From contig CAIUUO010000282.1 in assembly GCA_903902325.1 (NCBI GenBank), forward strand, positions 1 to 41,635: DNA of 41,635 nt. The letters are read 5' to 3'. Position numbers and translations under genes: made by a program. Shown one piece after another: positions 8,727-16,098 of this stretch (position 1 is its first letter; each line of letters begins with the position of its first letter). Source of the DNA: an uncultured Bacteroidia bacterium. Lineage in GTDB: Bacteria > Bacteroidota > Bacteroidia > Bacteroidales > Prolixibacteraceae. A model generated the notes under the pieces. The model was not told the DNA's origin. It was given only the letters and a program-made list of their open reading frames with translations, and made no database searches.

Positions 8727-8800
8727 TGCCCGATAGTATAATGGTAGTACATCAGACTCTGACTCTGAGTGTTTAGGTTCGAATCCTGGTCGGGCAACCA
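8727..8800 (+). tRNA. tRNA-Gln (anticodon CTG)
   Basis: Folded by eye: a 7-bp acceptor stem (TGCCCGA with TCGGGCA, U1-A72 as usual for glutamine tRNA), D-arm with AATGGTAG, a 5-bp anticodon stem TCAGA/TCTGA closing the loop CTCTGAC (anticodon CTG, reads CAG), and a T-arm TTAGG-TTCGAAT-CCTGG. It ends with discriminator A and an encoded CCA. The length is 74 nt. A terminator follows immediately, and the gene appears to be a single transcription unit. Confidence 0.95.
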
Positions 8801-8838
8801 ATACCGCTGTAAAAGATTGATTTACAGCAGTATTTTTT
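8801..8838 (+). terminator. Intrinsic terminator after tRNA-Gln
   Basis: A 13-bp stem (8801-8813 with 8821-8833, one C-A mismatch) closes a 7-nt loop. It is followed by six T residues ending at 8838. It starts directly after the CCA of the tRNA. Confidence 0.85.
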
Positions 8839-8968
8839 GTGCCAAACGAAAACAATTACAAAAAAGCGGATTTGCTTAATTGAATCCCAATAGGTAGTTT
8901 TGAATTGAAAATTAATCAGACCGTCACCGGACCATCTTAATTTTCCTGTTGGAATTTTTAAAACTGAC

Positions 8969-9550
8969 ATGGTTCAACTAACGACAGGCTTATTGGCAAA
9001 TAAGATTAACAATGAATTGTTTGATGATATCTTCAGACAGTACGCTAAGCCCTTGTTTTATTATGCCGCCAAATTTGTGGGAGACGACATTGCCAAAGAT
9101 ATTGTACAGGATACATTCGTTAAATTATGGGCAGATCAGTCACTCGTCATTACCAAATCGCTCAACTCACTTTTGTTTACTACCATCCGGAACCGCTGCC
9201 TTCAGCAACTCGAAAAACAAAAGGTCAGAAACAAATATGCTGAATCGACCAGATTGAAGTTGCAAACTGAAGAACTTCAGTTTTACATGGATGAGCGGTC
9301 CAGTTTGATTGAACAGGAGTTGGAGGACAAACTCAATGAAGTTTTGAATAACCTTCCTGAGCGATGCAGGCAAATCTTTATTTTAAGCCGGTTCGAAAAC
9401 AAGAAAAACAGGGAAATAGCCGAAGAACTAGATATTTCTGTCAAAGCCGTTGAAAAGCAAATCTCAAAAGCTCTTTCTACCATCCGCACCGAAATGAAGG
9501 ATTATTTGCCATTGATGCTGTTTCTTTCGTCACATTTCCTTAAGAATTAA
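8969..9550 (+). CDS. ECF RNA polymerase sigma factor without an intact FecR partner
   Basis: A 193-residue ECF sigma factor of the Bacteroidota SusC/FecR type. Region 2 is at about residues 15-85 (FDDIFRQYAKPLFYYAAKFVG, DIVQDTFVKLWAD). Region 4 is at about 125-180 (LNNLPERCRQIFILSRFENKKNREIAEELDISVKAVEKQISKAL). In this family the next gene is normally fecR. Here a ParE-type toxin-antitoxin pair intervenes, and only an N-terminal fecR fragment remains at 10439-10559. The sigma factor is therefore probably orphaned: either constitutively free or no longer functional. The start at 8969 gives the expected length. Confidence 0.92.
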   Translation: MVQLTTGLLANKINNELFDDIFRQYAKPLFYYAAKFVGDDIAKDIVQDTFVKLWADQSLVITKSLNSLLFTTIRNRCLQQLEKQKVRNKYAESTRLKLQTEELQFYMDERSSLIEQELEDKLNEVLNNLPERCRQIFILSRFENKKNREIAEELDISVKAVEKQISKALSTIRTEMKDYLPLMLFLSSHFLKN

Positions 9551-9638
9551 TTTATACTTGAATATTTAAGGAAATCAATTTATTTCTCAGGTACATTTGA
9601 AATTCTCCTTTAAATGAAACCATCAGAATTAGAAATTG

Positions 9639-9646
9639 TATATTTG
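9639..9646 (+). promoter_or_regulatory. Candidate Bacteroidota -7 element ahead of the ParE-type pair
   Basis: TATATTTG matches the TAnnTTTG -7 consensus and lies 41 bp upstream of the antitoxin ATG. No TTTG -33 box is seen at the usual spacing, so the call rests on one motif. Confidence 0.4.
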
Positions 9647-9686
9647 CATGCGAAGAATATAGCAGGATCTTTTTAATACAAATACG

Positions 9687-9938
9687 ATGCAAGTATTGAC
9701 AATTGAACTAAAAGGAAACAAATCGTTAAAAGCGCTTCAGGATTTAGAGAAAATGGATTTGATTCGAATTGTCAGAGAGCCGGATTTAAATTCATACGCA
9801 TTGCCTGGCGAAAATATTAGCGATGAGGATTTTAGGAGATGGATTGAGTACAATGAAAACTCAGAAACAATTGGCATAACCGAATCCAAAGAACGATGGG
9901 CACAACAAAGAAAGAAGCTTCAGGAACATATTCGTTGA
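9687..9938 (+). CDS. Putative type II antitoxin paired with a ParE-like toxin
   Basis: An 83-residue, charged, leaderless protein (MQVLTIELKGNKSLKALQDLEKMDLIRIVREP...) whose stop lies inside the next gene, giving a 43-bp overlap. The N-terminal beta-strand and helix (KGNKSLKALQDLEKM) suit a small DNA-binding or dimerising fold. The tail (ESKERWAQQRKKLQEH) suits a toxin-wrapping helix. I do not recognise a named family. The antitoxin role is inferred from position, size, overlap and the toxin downstream. Confidence 0.65.
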   Translation: MQVLTIELKGNKSLKALQDLEKMDLIRIVREPDLNSYALPGENISDEDFRRWIEYNENSETIGITESKERWAQQRKKLQEHIR

Positions 9939-10246
9939 GGATTGCAGAACCTGCATTAAAGCATATTGATTCTATCGTTGGTTACATTGCATATATAAAA
10001 CATGAACCCTTAAGTGCCATTCGTATTGGTGATGCGATATATAAGACCATTGACCGAATTGAAAATAATCCAACAGCCTTTCCCGAATGTCGCGAAATTA
10101 CCACTAAAAATAAAATCTACAGGAAAGCTGTTTGCCTTAGCTGGTATATCATCTTTAAAATCAAGCCCTTTGAAATTGTAATTCTCGGTATTATCCATAA
10201 ACACCGAAGAACTGCCAGGATAAAAACTATTGGTAAGGCAAAGTAA
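9896..10246 (+). CDS. ParE/RelE-superfamily toxin
   Basis: A 116-residue protein with the ParE/RelE-like fold pattern: YSLRIAEPALKHIDSIVGYIAY near the start, a middle helix with ENNPTAFPEC, then RKAVCLSWYIIFKIKPFEIVILGIIHKHR. The arrangement of a strand, two helices and an antiparallel sheet ending in a basic segment is typical. ParE members poison DNA gyrase and RelE members cut mRNA; the sequence alone does not tell which applies. The first 13 residues overlap the antitoxin gene, and a start slightly downstream is possible. The pair sits between a sigma gene and its broken fecR, so it is probably a later insertion. Confidence 0.75.
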   Translation: MGTTKKEASGTYSLRIAEPALKHIDSIVGYIAYIKHEPLSAIRIGDAIYKTIDRIENNPTAFPECREITTKNKIYRKAVCLSWYIIFKIKPFEIVILGIIHKHRRTARIKTIGKAK

Positions 10247-10291
10247 GGATTGATGACTCTGCAATTCCCGTCACCCAGTCCCCTAGTCTTC

Positions 10292-10327
10292 TCCGTCATT
10301 TCCGTCATTTCCGTCATTTCCGTCAGT
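10292..10327. repeat. Tandem 9-bp repeat (TCCGTCATT)
   Basis: Three exact copies of TCCGTCATT followed by a fourth partial copy. They lie in a C/T-rich 190-bp gap between the ParE-type toxin and the broken fecR. No coding potential is apparent here. Confidence 0.8.
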
Positions 10328-10438
10328 GTCCGTCATGCTCCTTAGTCCCCCATTCTCCCCCTCTCCCCCTCTTTTTTCTTCCCCTAGGTAGGGTATTTGC
10401 CTCTCTTCCGATCATAGAGATACAAACACGCTTAAACC

Positions 10439-10559
10439 ATGCCCGAAATCGATAGCCTTATTCAAAAATACCTTCACGGAGAGACCTCAGAAGCGGAAAA
10501 TCAGCAATTGCACCAATGGATTCATGAATCACCGGAAAATGAAAAACATTTCTTCCCTC
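10439..10559 (+). pseudogene. N-terminal stub of a FecR anti-sigma factor
   Basis: The first 40 codons (MPEIDSLIQKYLHGETSEAE ... HQWIHESPENEKHFF) match the cytoplasmic sigma-binding start of FecR proteins, which open with a short helix, the LxGxxSxxE motif and a QLxxWIxxSPEN motif. The frame then runs straight into the first 190-bp repeat at 10560 and ends at a chance stop. The transmembrane and periplasmic domains are gone. It is in the expected orientation for the partner of the sigma factor at 8969-9550. Confidence 0.8.
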
Positions 10560-10749
10560 GCTCCCGCGCGGTTATATCGCGTGGTTTAAAGAAAGTTATT
10601 CCTTATTTTTATGCCTCATCAGTTATTACATTTTAACATGTGCCGCAACTATATTTTTCATAATCTTGATGGCGTTTATTTCATTAACTTCGATGTTGTT
10701 GAGTAGTTGGAAGTGATGCAAATGCCACACGATACAATCTCGCAGGAGC
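10560..10749. repeat. 190-bp transposase-derived repeat, copy 1
   Basis: This is about 90% identical by eye, without gaps (about 18 mismatches), to the copy at 11352-11541. It begins with GCTCCCGCGCGGTTATATCGC and ends with a roughly inverted version of that sequence (ending GCAGGAGC). Inside, ATG at 10638 opens a frame reading NYIFHNLDGVYFINFDVVE before an in-frame TAG at 10704. That reading resembles the N-terminus of REP-associated tyrosine transposases (general form: KYKFHNPEGVYFVSFAVV-WID). It has cut the fecR gene at its left end. Confidence 0.85.
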
Positions 10750-10822
10750 GGGGATGGAGAATTTTTTTCATAATGCCAACATTATCTTTATCTTTGCCTA
10801 TATTGTAAAAATCGGATTGATC

Positions 10823-11023
10823 ATGACAAAAACAGCAATTATTAGTTTCGACAGTGATAATAAAGCTGTGAAGAAGATTATTGATGGTCTTCTAAGTATG
10901 GGAGTAATTAAAATTGAAGAATACCCATACAATCAGACAATTGTTGAAAAAATTAAGCGTGGTGAAAAGGCAATTAAAGAAGGTAAGGGCATCCCCATTC
11001 ATCCTGATGAGTTATGGAAGTAA
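10823..11023 (+). CDS. Putative antitoxin of a YoeB-type pair
   Basis: I chose the MTKTAIISFD methionine at 10823, giving 66 residues. The longer frame from 10754 begins inside repeat-derived sequence with a hydrophobic stretch unlike an antitoxin. The protein starts with a beta-strand (TAIISFDSDNKAVKKIIDGLLSMG) and ends with ERAI-like KIKRGEKAIKEGKGIPIHPDELWK, a tail form seen in antitoxins of Txe/YoeB pairs. It overlaps the toxin gene by 10 bp. In such pairs the antitoxin neutralises the ribosome-dependent nuclease and represses the operon with it. Confidence 0.8.
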   Translation: MTKTAIISFDSDNKAVKKIIDGLLSMGVIKIEEYPYNQTIVEKIKRGEKAIKEGKGIPIHPDELWK

Positions 11024-11274
11024 TTTTCACTCCTGAAGCAGTTGAAGACCTTAGATATTGGAAGCAAAGTGGCAATAAAGCTGTACAAATAAAAATCACT
11101 GAACTGATAAATGGCATCAGTCAAAATCCTTTTGAAGGCATTGGAAAACCTGAACCGTTGCAACATAATCTTTCTGGAAAATGGTCACGCAGGATCAATA
11201 AGGAACACCGGTTAATATACTCAGTTCACGAAAAAATCTTTATTTATTCACTCAGGGGACATTATCGAAAGTAA
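11014..11274 (+). CDS. Txe/YoeB-family mRNA interferase toxin
   Basis: An 86-residue toxin of normal length. The signature run GKPEPLQHNLSGKWSRRINK is followed by EHRLIYSVHE and a C-terminal LRGHYRK. These contain the residues used by YoeB: the Glu of KPEPL, the Arg of SRRI and EHRL, and the terminal His-Tyr of GHY. YoeB cleaves mRNA in the ribosomal A site. All key residues appear intact, so the toxin is probably active. The gene pair lies exactly between the two 190-bp repeats, in a 602-bp interval. Confidence 0.92.
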   Translation: MEVIFTPEAVEDLRYWKQSGNKAVQIKITELINGISQNPFEGIGKPEPLQHNLSGKWSRRINKEHRLIYSVHEKIFIYSLRGHYRK

Positions 11275-11351
11275 CATTTTAAAACAGTTTGATAGGATTA
11301 TCATTGCTGCTCCTGATATAAACCTCATGCCACGTCCCACTCGTGTACCTC

Positions 11352-11541
11352 GCTCCCGCGCGATTGTATCGCTTGGTTTGAAGAAAGTTATTCCTCATTT
11401 TTATGCCTCCTCAGTTATTGCATAGTAACATGAGGGGCAACTATATTTTTCATCATCTTGATGGCGTTTATTTCATTAACTTCGATGTTGTTGAGTGGTT
11501 GGAAGTGATGCAAATGCCACGCGATACAATCGCACGGGAGC
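11352..11541. repeat. 190-bp transposase-derived repeat, copy 2
   Basis: The ends are near-perfect inverted repeats: GCTCCCGCGCGATTGTATCGC at 11352-11372, and at 11521-11541 its reverse complement with a single change. Inside, ATG at 11430 opens a 40-codon frame (GNYIFHHLDGVYFINFDVVE, then WLEVMQMPRDTI) ending at TGA 11550. It resembles the N-terminus of REP-associated tyrosine transposases but lacks the catalytic HUH and tyrosine parts. It lies in the same orientation as copy 1. Confidence 0.88.
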
Positions 11542-11568
11542 ATGAGTTTTGAATTGAAAACAACAATT

Positions 11569-13497
11569 ATGACAATTTACAATCGTATATTTCTGGTATT
11601 CTGCCTTTTATTCTTTGCATGCTTTCTTTCTGCTACCCCAATAAAGCCATTAAAATCACCGGATGGAAAGTTGATCGCCAACTTTCAACTCGATCAAAAT
11701 GGCAATTTCTATTACAGCCTTGAAATCAATAAAACCGAAGTAATCAAGTCGTCCAGGCTTGGATATAGATTGGTCCAGTCAGATGATATTCCATCAGCCG
11801 GATGGTCATTGAATGACATTGGCAAACGATCAAATAACTCAGTTTGGAAACCGGTTTGGGGGAAAAGAGCCATCGTCAAAGATGAATACAATGAATTTGT
11901 CTTCGATTTCAAGGGACCCCCTGATAAGAAACTGAACCGGCTGCTGATCGAAGTCCGCGCATACAATGATGGAATCGCATTTCGTTATCGGATTCCTTCA
12001 GAGGAAACTGATGCAGTGATTTCTGATTCGGAATTAACAGAGTTTTGTTTTGCGGCCGATTATACTGCCTGGTTTTACAACGGAGAGTATCCCAATATCG
12101 GACCGGAGAAACTTTCGGCAACCAACGGGAAAAGATTTCCTGTTATGACAGTAAAGGCCGGCAATAACATTTATATGGCTATCCATGAGGCAGATCTTGA
12201 ATTTGGAGAACCATTGGTTCTGCAATCTGCTGCCGGAAGTACCACCTTTTCAGTTGCATCAAAACCTGGGAAACTTGAGGCAGGAACTCAATCGGCCTGG
12301 CGGGTAATTCTTTGTGGAAATTCTCCGGGAGTTTTGGTCGATTCGCATCTGATAGAACTATTAAACCCTGACCCAAAAGGAGATTTTTCGTGGGTTAGAC
12401 CCGGCACTGCGGTATGGGATTGGAGAATCAATGGGGCTAAGATCGACGGATTCACTTACGGTATGAACTATCCATCATGGGTAAGAATGGTGGATTTTGC
12501 CTCGGAAAACAACATATTGAACCTCGTTTTGGACGCAAACTGGTATGGACCTGAGGCTGATTCAAAATCGAATCCATTGGACGATCAAAAGAGTCAGGAT
12601 GTCATCCGGATCATTCAATACGGAAAGCAAAAGGGTGTAGGTGTATTTTTGTATCTCAACGATGTGGGCGGGAGAAAATATCCCATTGAACAAACTTTGA
12701 AACAATATAGCCAATGGGGAGCCTCCGGCATCAAATATGGTTTTATGAAAGGCAGTCCTGCAGAAAAAAACGATTGGACGCGCAAAATCACAGCGTTGTG
12801 CGCTCAGAACCATCTGCTTTGCGATTTCCATGATGGACCGGTGCATCCCTATGGTCAGATGAGAACCTATCCCAACGCAGTCACACGCGAGTATTGCCAT
12901 TCACAACTCGATGCCCACCGCGTTTTTGTTCCATCTACTTTTGTCACGACAGTATTTGTCAACATGGTTGCCGGACCCATCGATATGGACAATGGCATGT
13001 TCGACCTACGCCAGGGGAATACAACCCGGGTCGATGAAAACAAACCAGTACCTTCCACCCTTGTTTCGGAGGCTGCACGCACGCTGATTGTTTTTTCAGG
13101 CATCACGATCCTGCCTGATATCCCGGAATATTACAGGAAATATCCCGAATTGCTCCGGTTCATTGCGGCTCAAAAAATTCCCTGGCAGGAGAGCAAAACG
13201 CTTTCCGGAGAAATTGGTGAGTACATCGTCATGGCCCGCAAGGCAGCTGATGGAGTTTGGCTCGTAGGCGCTGCAACCAATGAATCTCCAAGGGAAATTG
13301 ATATTCCGCTTTCCTTTTTGAATTCGGGGAAATATGAAATAACCGTCATTCAGGATGGTGAAAATGCCCATTACCAGACAAATCGCGAGGTGATGAAATC
13401 GGAAAAAATAACAAGTGATTCCTCCAGAACCGTTCATGTCAAATTGGCTGCAGGAGGTGGTGCATGTTTGATCATGAAGCAAATTCAAAATAAATAA
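11569..13497 (+). CDS. Glycoside hydrolase family 97 (alpha-glucosidase/alpha-galactosidase family)
   Basis: A secreted glycosidase of about 642 residues. The start is placed at MTIYNRIFLVFCLLFFACF (11569), which begins a clear signal peptide; the longer frame starts in repeat DNA. The N-terminal GH97 beta-sandwich begins at KPLKSPDGKLIANFQLD. The TIM-barrel contains WDWRINGAKIDGFTYGMNYPSW, LDANWYGPEADSKSNPLDD and GIKYGFM. The C-terminal beta-domain follows PDIPEYYRKYPE. Retaining GH97 enzymes have Asp in the GIKVDF motif; here that position is Gly (codon 12739-12741). This points to the inverting type related to SusB or to a diverged enzyme. It lies upstream of a fucosidase and is probably periplasmic. 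Confidence 0.9.
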   Translation: MTIYNRIFLVFCLLFFACFLSATPIKPLKSPDGKLIANFQLDQNGNFYYSLEINKTEVIKSSRLGYRLVQSDDIPSAGWSLNDIGKRSNNSVWKPVWGKRAIVKDEYNEFVFDFKGPPDKKLNRLLIEVRAYNDGIAFRYRIPSEETDAVISDSELTEFCFAADYTAWFYNGEYPNIGPEKLSATNGKRFPVMTVKAGNNIYMAIHEADLEFGEPLVLQSAAGSTTFSVASKPGKLEAGTQSAWRVILCGNSPGVLVDSHLIELLNPDPKGDFSWVRPGTAVWDWRINGAKIDGFTYGMNYPSWVRMVDFASENNILNLVLDANWYGPEADSKSNPLDDQKSQDVIRIIQYGKQKGVGVFLYLNDVGGRKYPIEQTLKQYSQWGASGIKYGFMKGSPAEKNDWTRKITALCAQNHLLCDFHDGPVHPYGQMRTYPNAVTREYCHSQLDAHRVFVPSTFVTTVFVNMVAGPIDMDNGMFDLRQGNTTRVDENKPVPSTLVSEAARTLIVFSGITILPDIPEYYRKYPELLRFIAAQKIPWQESKTLSGEIGEYIVMARKAADGVWLVGAATNESPREIDIPLSFLNSGKYEITVIQDGENAHYQTNREVMKSEKITSDSSRTVHVKLAAGGGACLIMKQIQNK

Positions 13498-13499
13498 TT

Positions 13500-13562
13500 A
13501 TGAAAAAGTCTTTACTGATTTGTCTAACCCTATTTCTGCTGGGAGCGGGGATAAAAGGCTGA
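13500..13562 (+). pseudogene. Signal-peptide stub of a lost secreted-protein gene
   Basis: An ATG 2 bp after the GH97 stop opens a 20-codon frame, MKKSLLICLTLFLLGAGIKG, then TGA. It is a complete hydrophobic leader with no mature protein. It shares 16 identical bases (CCCTATTTCTGCTGGG, 13528-13543) with the signal-peptide region of the fucosidase gene (14563-14578). I infer the 5' remnant of a second secreted enzyme gene that was lost or replaced. A chance leader is possible. Confidence 0.5.
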
Positions 13563-13639
13563 TAAGGCAGATTGTTTGAATCCTATGCCAATTTGTTAAA
13601 TTTGAATAGTTATAACAACCAAAAACCAATCAACAACCA

Positions 13640-13945
13640 ATGAAATGGTATCATTATATCGCAGGATTTTTTGCGGGAGCATTTTTAACGAATATGGTTC
13701 CGCATTTAGTCAATGGAATTTCAGGAAATGCTTTTCCTACACCATTTGCCAATCCGCCGGGTCATGGACTTTCATCTCCTCTGACGAATGTTCTTTGGGC
13801 ATTGTTTAATTTGTTGGCAGGATATTTTCTTTTTAGGGTCAGTAAGATAAATTCAAAAAGCAAATTAGGATTGTTCCTGTTTTTTGCAGGAGTGATCCTG
13901 ATAAGCATTTTGAGCAGTATTGCATTCATGGATAAAGCAAAATGA
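13640..13945 (+). CDS. Small integral membrane protein, unknown function
   Basis: A 101-residue protein with about three membrane segments: YHYIAGFFAGAFLTNMVPHL at the start, SPLTNVLWALFNLLAGYFLF in the middle, and LGLFLFFAGVILISILSSIAF near the end. A Pro/Gly-rich loop (FPTPFANPPGHGLSSP) separates the first two. I do not recognise a family. It ends 5 bp before the methyltransferase start, so the two are probably co-transcribed. The pair separates the glycosidase genes and looks unrelated to glycan use. Confidence 0.75.
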   Translation: MKWYHYIAGFFAGAFLTNMVPHLVNGISGNAFPTPFANPPGHGLSSPLTNVLWALFNLLAGYFLFRVSKINSKSKLGLFLFFAGVILISILSSIAFMDKAK

Positions 13946-13950
13946 TATAA

Positions 13951-14517
13951 ATGATGAAAGCAAAAAATAATAGGATTTGCCCAGTCGAAAGAGCGGGTGG
14001 ACTTGATAATTCTTTTCGAAAATTGTTGCAGGATCCACAAAAAATACTGAAGCCATATATCAGTAAGGGAATGACTGTTCTCGACCTGGGCTGTGGCCCG
14101 GGATTCTTTACTGTTGAAATTGCCAAAATGCTTTCTGATTCGGGTCGGGTTATTGCAGTCGATTTGCAAGATGGAATGCTTGAGAAGGTTAGTCAGAAAA
14201 TCAAAGGAACGGAACTTGAAAAGAGAATAAAACTCCACAAATGTCAGGAGGAAAAGATCGGTGTGAAGGACAAAGTCGATTTCATCCTTGCATTTTACAT
14301 GATCCACGAAGTACCCAATCAAGAATCTCTTTTTGAGGAGTTACAATCAATTTTGAAGCCAGGAGGTAAGCTTCTTATCGTTGAGCCCAAATTTCATGTT
14401 TCCGGGAAGGCTTTTGAAGAAATGATTAAGAAGCTCACTTCTAAAGGATTTGATATAATTGACAAACCGAAAGTTTTTTTAAGCCGGTCAATCGTCTTGT
14501 CTTTGATTAAAAATTAG
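13951..14517 (+). CDS. Class I SAM-dependent methyltransferase
   Basis: A 188-residue protein with the Rossmann methyltransferase core: motif I VLDLGCGPGFFTVEIA (about residues 43-58), an acidic strand-2 end at VIAVDLQDGML, motif IV-like DFILAFYMIHEV, and LKPGGKLLIVEP after it. The N-terminal ICPVERAGGLDNSFRKLLQDP is a recognisable lead-in of a small methyltransferase group; the substrate is unknown. A start 3 bp downstream (second Met) is equally plausible. It follows the small membrane protein gene at 5 bp. Confidence 0.88.
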   Translation: MMKAKNNRICPVERAGGLDNSFRKLLQDPQKILKPYISKGMTVLDLGCGPGFFTVEIAKMLSDSGRVIAVDLQDGMLEKVSQKIKGTELEKRIKLHKCQEEKIGVKDKVDFILAFYMIHEVPNQESLFEELQSILKPGGKLLIVEPKFHVSGKAFEEMIKKLTSKGFDIIDKPKVFLSRSIVLSLIKN

Positions 14518-14540
14518 TGCACAAATACATACCTTATGCA

Positions 14541-15923
14541 ATGAAGAAACTAACAATCCTGGCCCTATTTCTGCTGGGCACTCTGAATATTTTCTCCCAG
14601 AAAACCTACCAGCCCACCTGGGAATCCATCGACAGCCGCCCCGTGCCAACCTGGTTCGAGGACGCCAAATTTGGTATCTTTATCCATTGGGGATTGTATT
14701 CGGTTCCCTCCTACAGCCCTACAAAAAGGGATAAAGTGGGAGTTTACGAGCAATATGCCGAGTGGTACTGGAGTCGCTGGGTGAACCCCTCCAAGACCCA
14801 GCAGTTTTTCATCGACTACCACAACAGGGTCTATGGAAAGGATTTCAAATACCAGGATTTTGCGGATCGCTTTAAGGCCGAAATGTTTGATCCAGACGCG
14901 TGGGCTGAGCGATTCAAAGAGGCTGGCGCCAAATACATTGTCCTGACCTCCAAGCACCACGAAGGTTTTGCTCTCTGGCCAAGCGCGCAGAGCTGGAACT
15001 GGAACGCCATGGATGTCGGTCCTCACCGCGACCTGTGCGGTGATCTCTCCAAATCTGTAAAAGAGAAAGGACTGCACATGGGATTTTACTATTCGCTTTA
15101 TGAATGGTTCAATCCGCTCTATAAAACCAACCTGAACCAGTATGTGGACGAACACATGATTCCGCAGATGAAGGACCTGGTCACCCGCTATTCGCCCGAT
15201 ATCGTCTGGACCGATGGTGAATGGGACCATCCGAGTGCGGACTGGAAAAGCACCCAGTTCCTGGCCTGGCTGTTCAATGAATCTTCCGTAAAAAATACGG
15301 TTGTGGTGAACGATCGATGGGGCAAGGAGACCCGCAGCAAGCATGGCGGAATCTATACCACAGAGTATGATCTGGTTGGCGAAGGAGACTCAAAAAATAC
15401 CAAATTTGAACATCCCTGGGAAGAGTGTCGCGGTATTGCAGGTTCGTTTGGCTACAACCGCAACGAGGTGCTGGAAGATTATTCCACTTCGGAAGAGCTG
15501 GTGCATATCCTGATCAACAAGGTGGCCCGTGGCGGGAACCTGCTACTCAACATTGGCCCTACCGCCGACGGCCGCATTCCTGAAATCATGCAACAGCGCC
15601 TGTCAGATATGGGGGCCTGGCTGAAAGTCAACGGCGAGGCCATTTACGGCACCCGCAAGTGGGAAAATGCCCCGGTGGTAAAACCCGAAACGACCGTTTA
15701 CTACACGAAAAAGGGAAAGGATTTGTACGTGATCGTTACCAAATGGCAGGACCAGCCGATTGTTGTAAAGGGAATAGCGAATGCTCAGTCTGTTTCCATG
15801 CTGGGATTCAGTGGCAAAGTAAAATACAGCGCTTCCGGCAATCAGCTTAGCATTACACCTCCTGTGGTTTCACCGGCAACCATTCCGTGTCAGTATGCAT
15901 GGGTGTATAAGGTAAAAATGTGA
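14541..15923 (+). CDS. GH29 alpha-L-fucosidase, secreted
   Basis: The start is placed at MKKLTILALFLLG (14541), a signal peptide; the upstream ATG at 14517 adds only eight residues. The catalytic domain opens with PTWFEDAKFGIFIHWGLYSVP, followed by AKYIVLTSKHHEGFALWPS. The nucleophile aspartate lies in DIVWTDGEW (Asp codon 15213-15215). RGGNLLLNIGPTADGRIP closes the barrel, and a C-terminal beta-sandwich follows (VYYTKKGKDLYVIVTKW to the end). The enzyme removes terminal alpha-L-fucose from glycans by a retaining mechanism. The length is typical. The specific linkage cannot be assigned by eye. Confidence 0.95.
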   Translation: MKKLTILALFLLGTLNIFSQKTYQPTWESIDSRPVPTWFEDAKFGIFIHWGLYSVPSYSPTKRDKVGVYEQYAEWYWSRWVNPSKTQQFFIDYHNRVYGKDFKYQDFADRFKAEMFDPDAWAERFKEAGAKYIVLTSKHHEGFALWPSAQSWNWNAMDVGPHRDLCGDLSKSVKEKGLHMGFYYSLYEWFNPLYKTNLNQYVDEHMIPQMKDLVTRYSPDIVWTDGEWDHPSADWKSTQFLAWLFNESSVKNTVVVNDRWGKETRSKHGGIYTTEYDLVGEGDSKNTKFEHPWEECRGIAGSFGYNRNEVLEDYSTSEELVHILINKVARGGNLLLNIGPTADGRIPEIMQQRLSDMGAWLKVNGEAIYGTRKWENAPVVKPETTVYYTKKGKDLYVIVTKWQDQPIVVKGIANAQSVSMLGFSGKVKYSASGNQLSITPPVVSPATIPCQYAWVYKVKM

Positions 15924-16098
15924 CGATTCGGCAATTCGACGATTCGACAATGTGACAATTCGACAATTGATAAATTGGTAAATTAGCAGTCCTATTTTTG
16001 GCTTCCAGAATTCACAATACTAATATAATACAACTTCACCCATCATTGTCGAATCGTCGAATTGTCGAATTGTCGAATCGTCACATTGTCGAATTATC
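15924..16098. repeat. Inverted arrays of a TTGTCGAA/TTCGACAA short repeat between convergent genes
   Basis: The left array (15922-15970) repeats TTCGAC at a roughly 9-bp period. The right array (16044-16098) repeats it in the opposite orientation as TTGTCGAA. A 21-bp segment is exactly inverted between them (15932-15952 with 16044-16064). It lies between the stop of the fucosidase gene and the end of the DUF3472 gene, and the right array supplies the last codons of the latter. Transcripts from either side could form a long hairpin here. Confidence 0.85.

Noticed and set aside
8727-8800. tRNA-Gln as the attachment site of the primase module
   Set aside because: The module lies on the 5' side of the tRNA, whereas integration normally occurs at the tRNA 3' end. 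No repeated 3' tRNA segment was found near 4.65 kb.
13762-14322. 186-codon minus-strand frame over the small membrane protein and methyltransferase genes
   Set aside because: The plus-strand genes have clear membrane and SAM-binding patterns. The opposite frame is a shadow without recognisable features.
14565-15344. Long (259-codon) antisense frame inside the fucosidase gene
   Set aside because: It is the reverse shadow of a clearly coding GH29 gene with all catalytic motifs. The antisense translation has no domain features.
15924-16098. Possible CRISPR array from regularly spaced TTGTCGAA units
   Set aside because: Units are only 8-9 bp, spacing is about one unit with no unique spacers, orientation inverts, and no cas genes are present. 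It is a short-repeat array.
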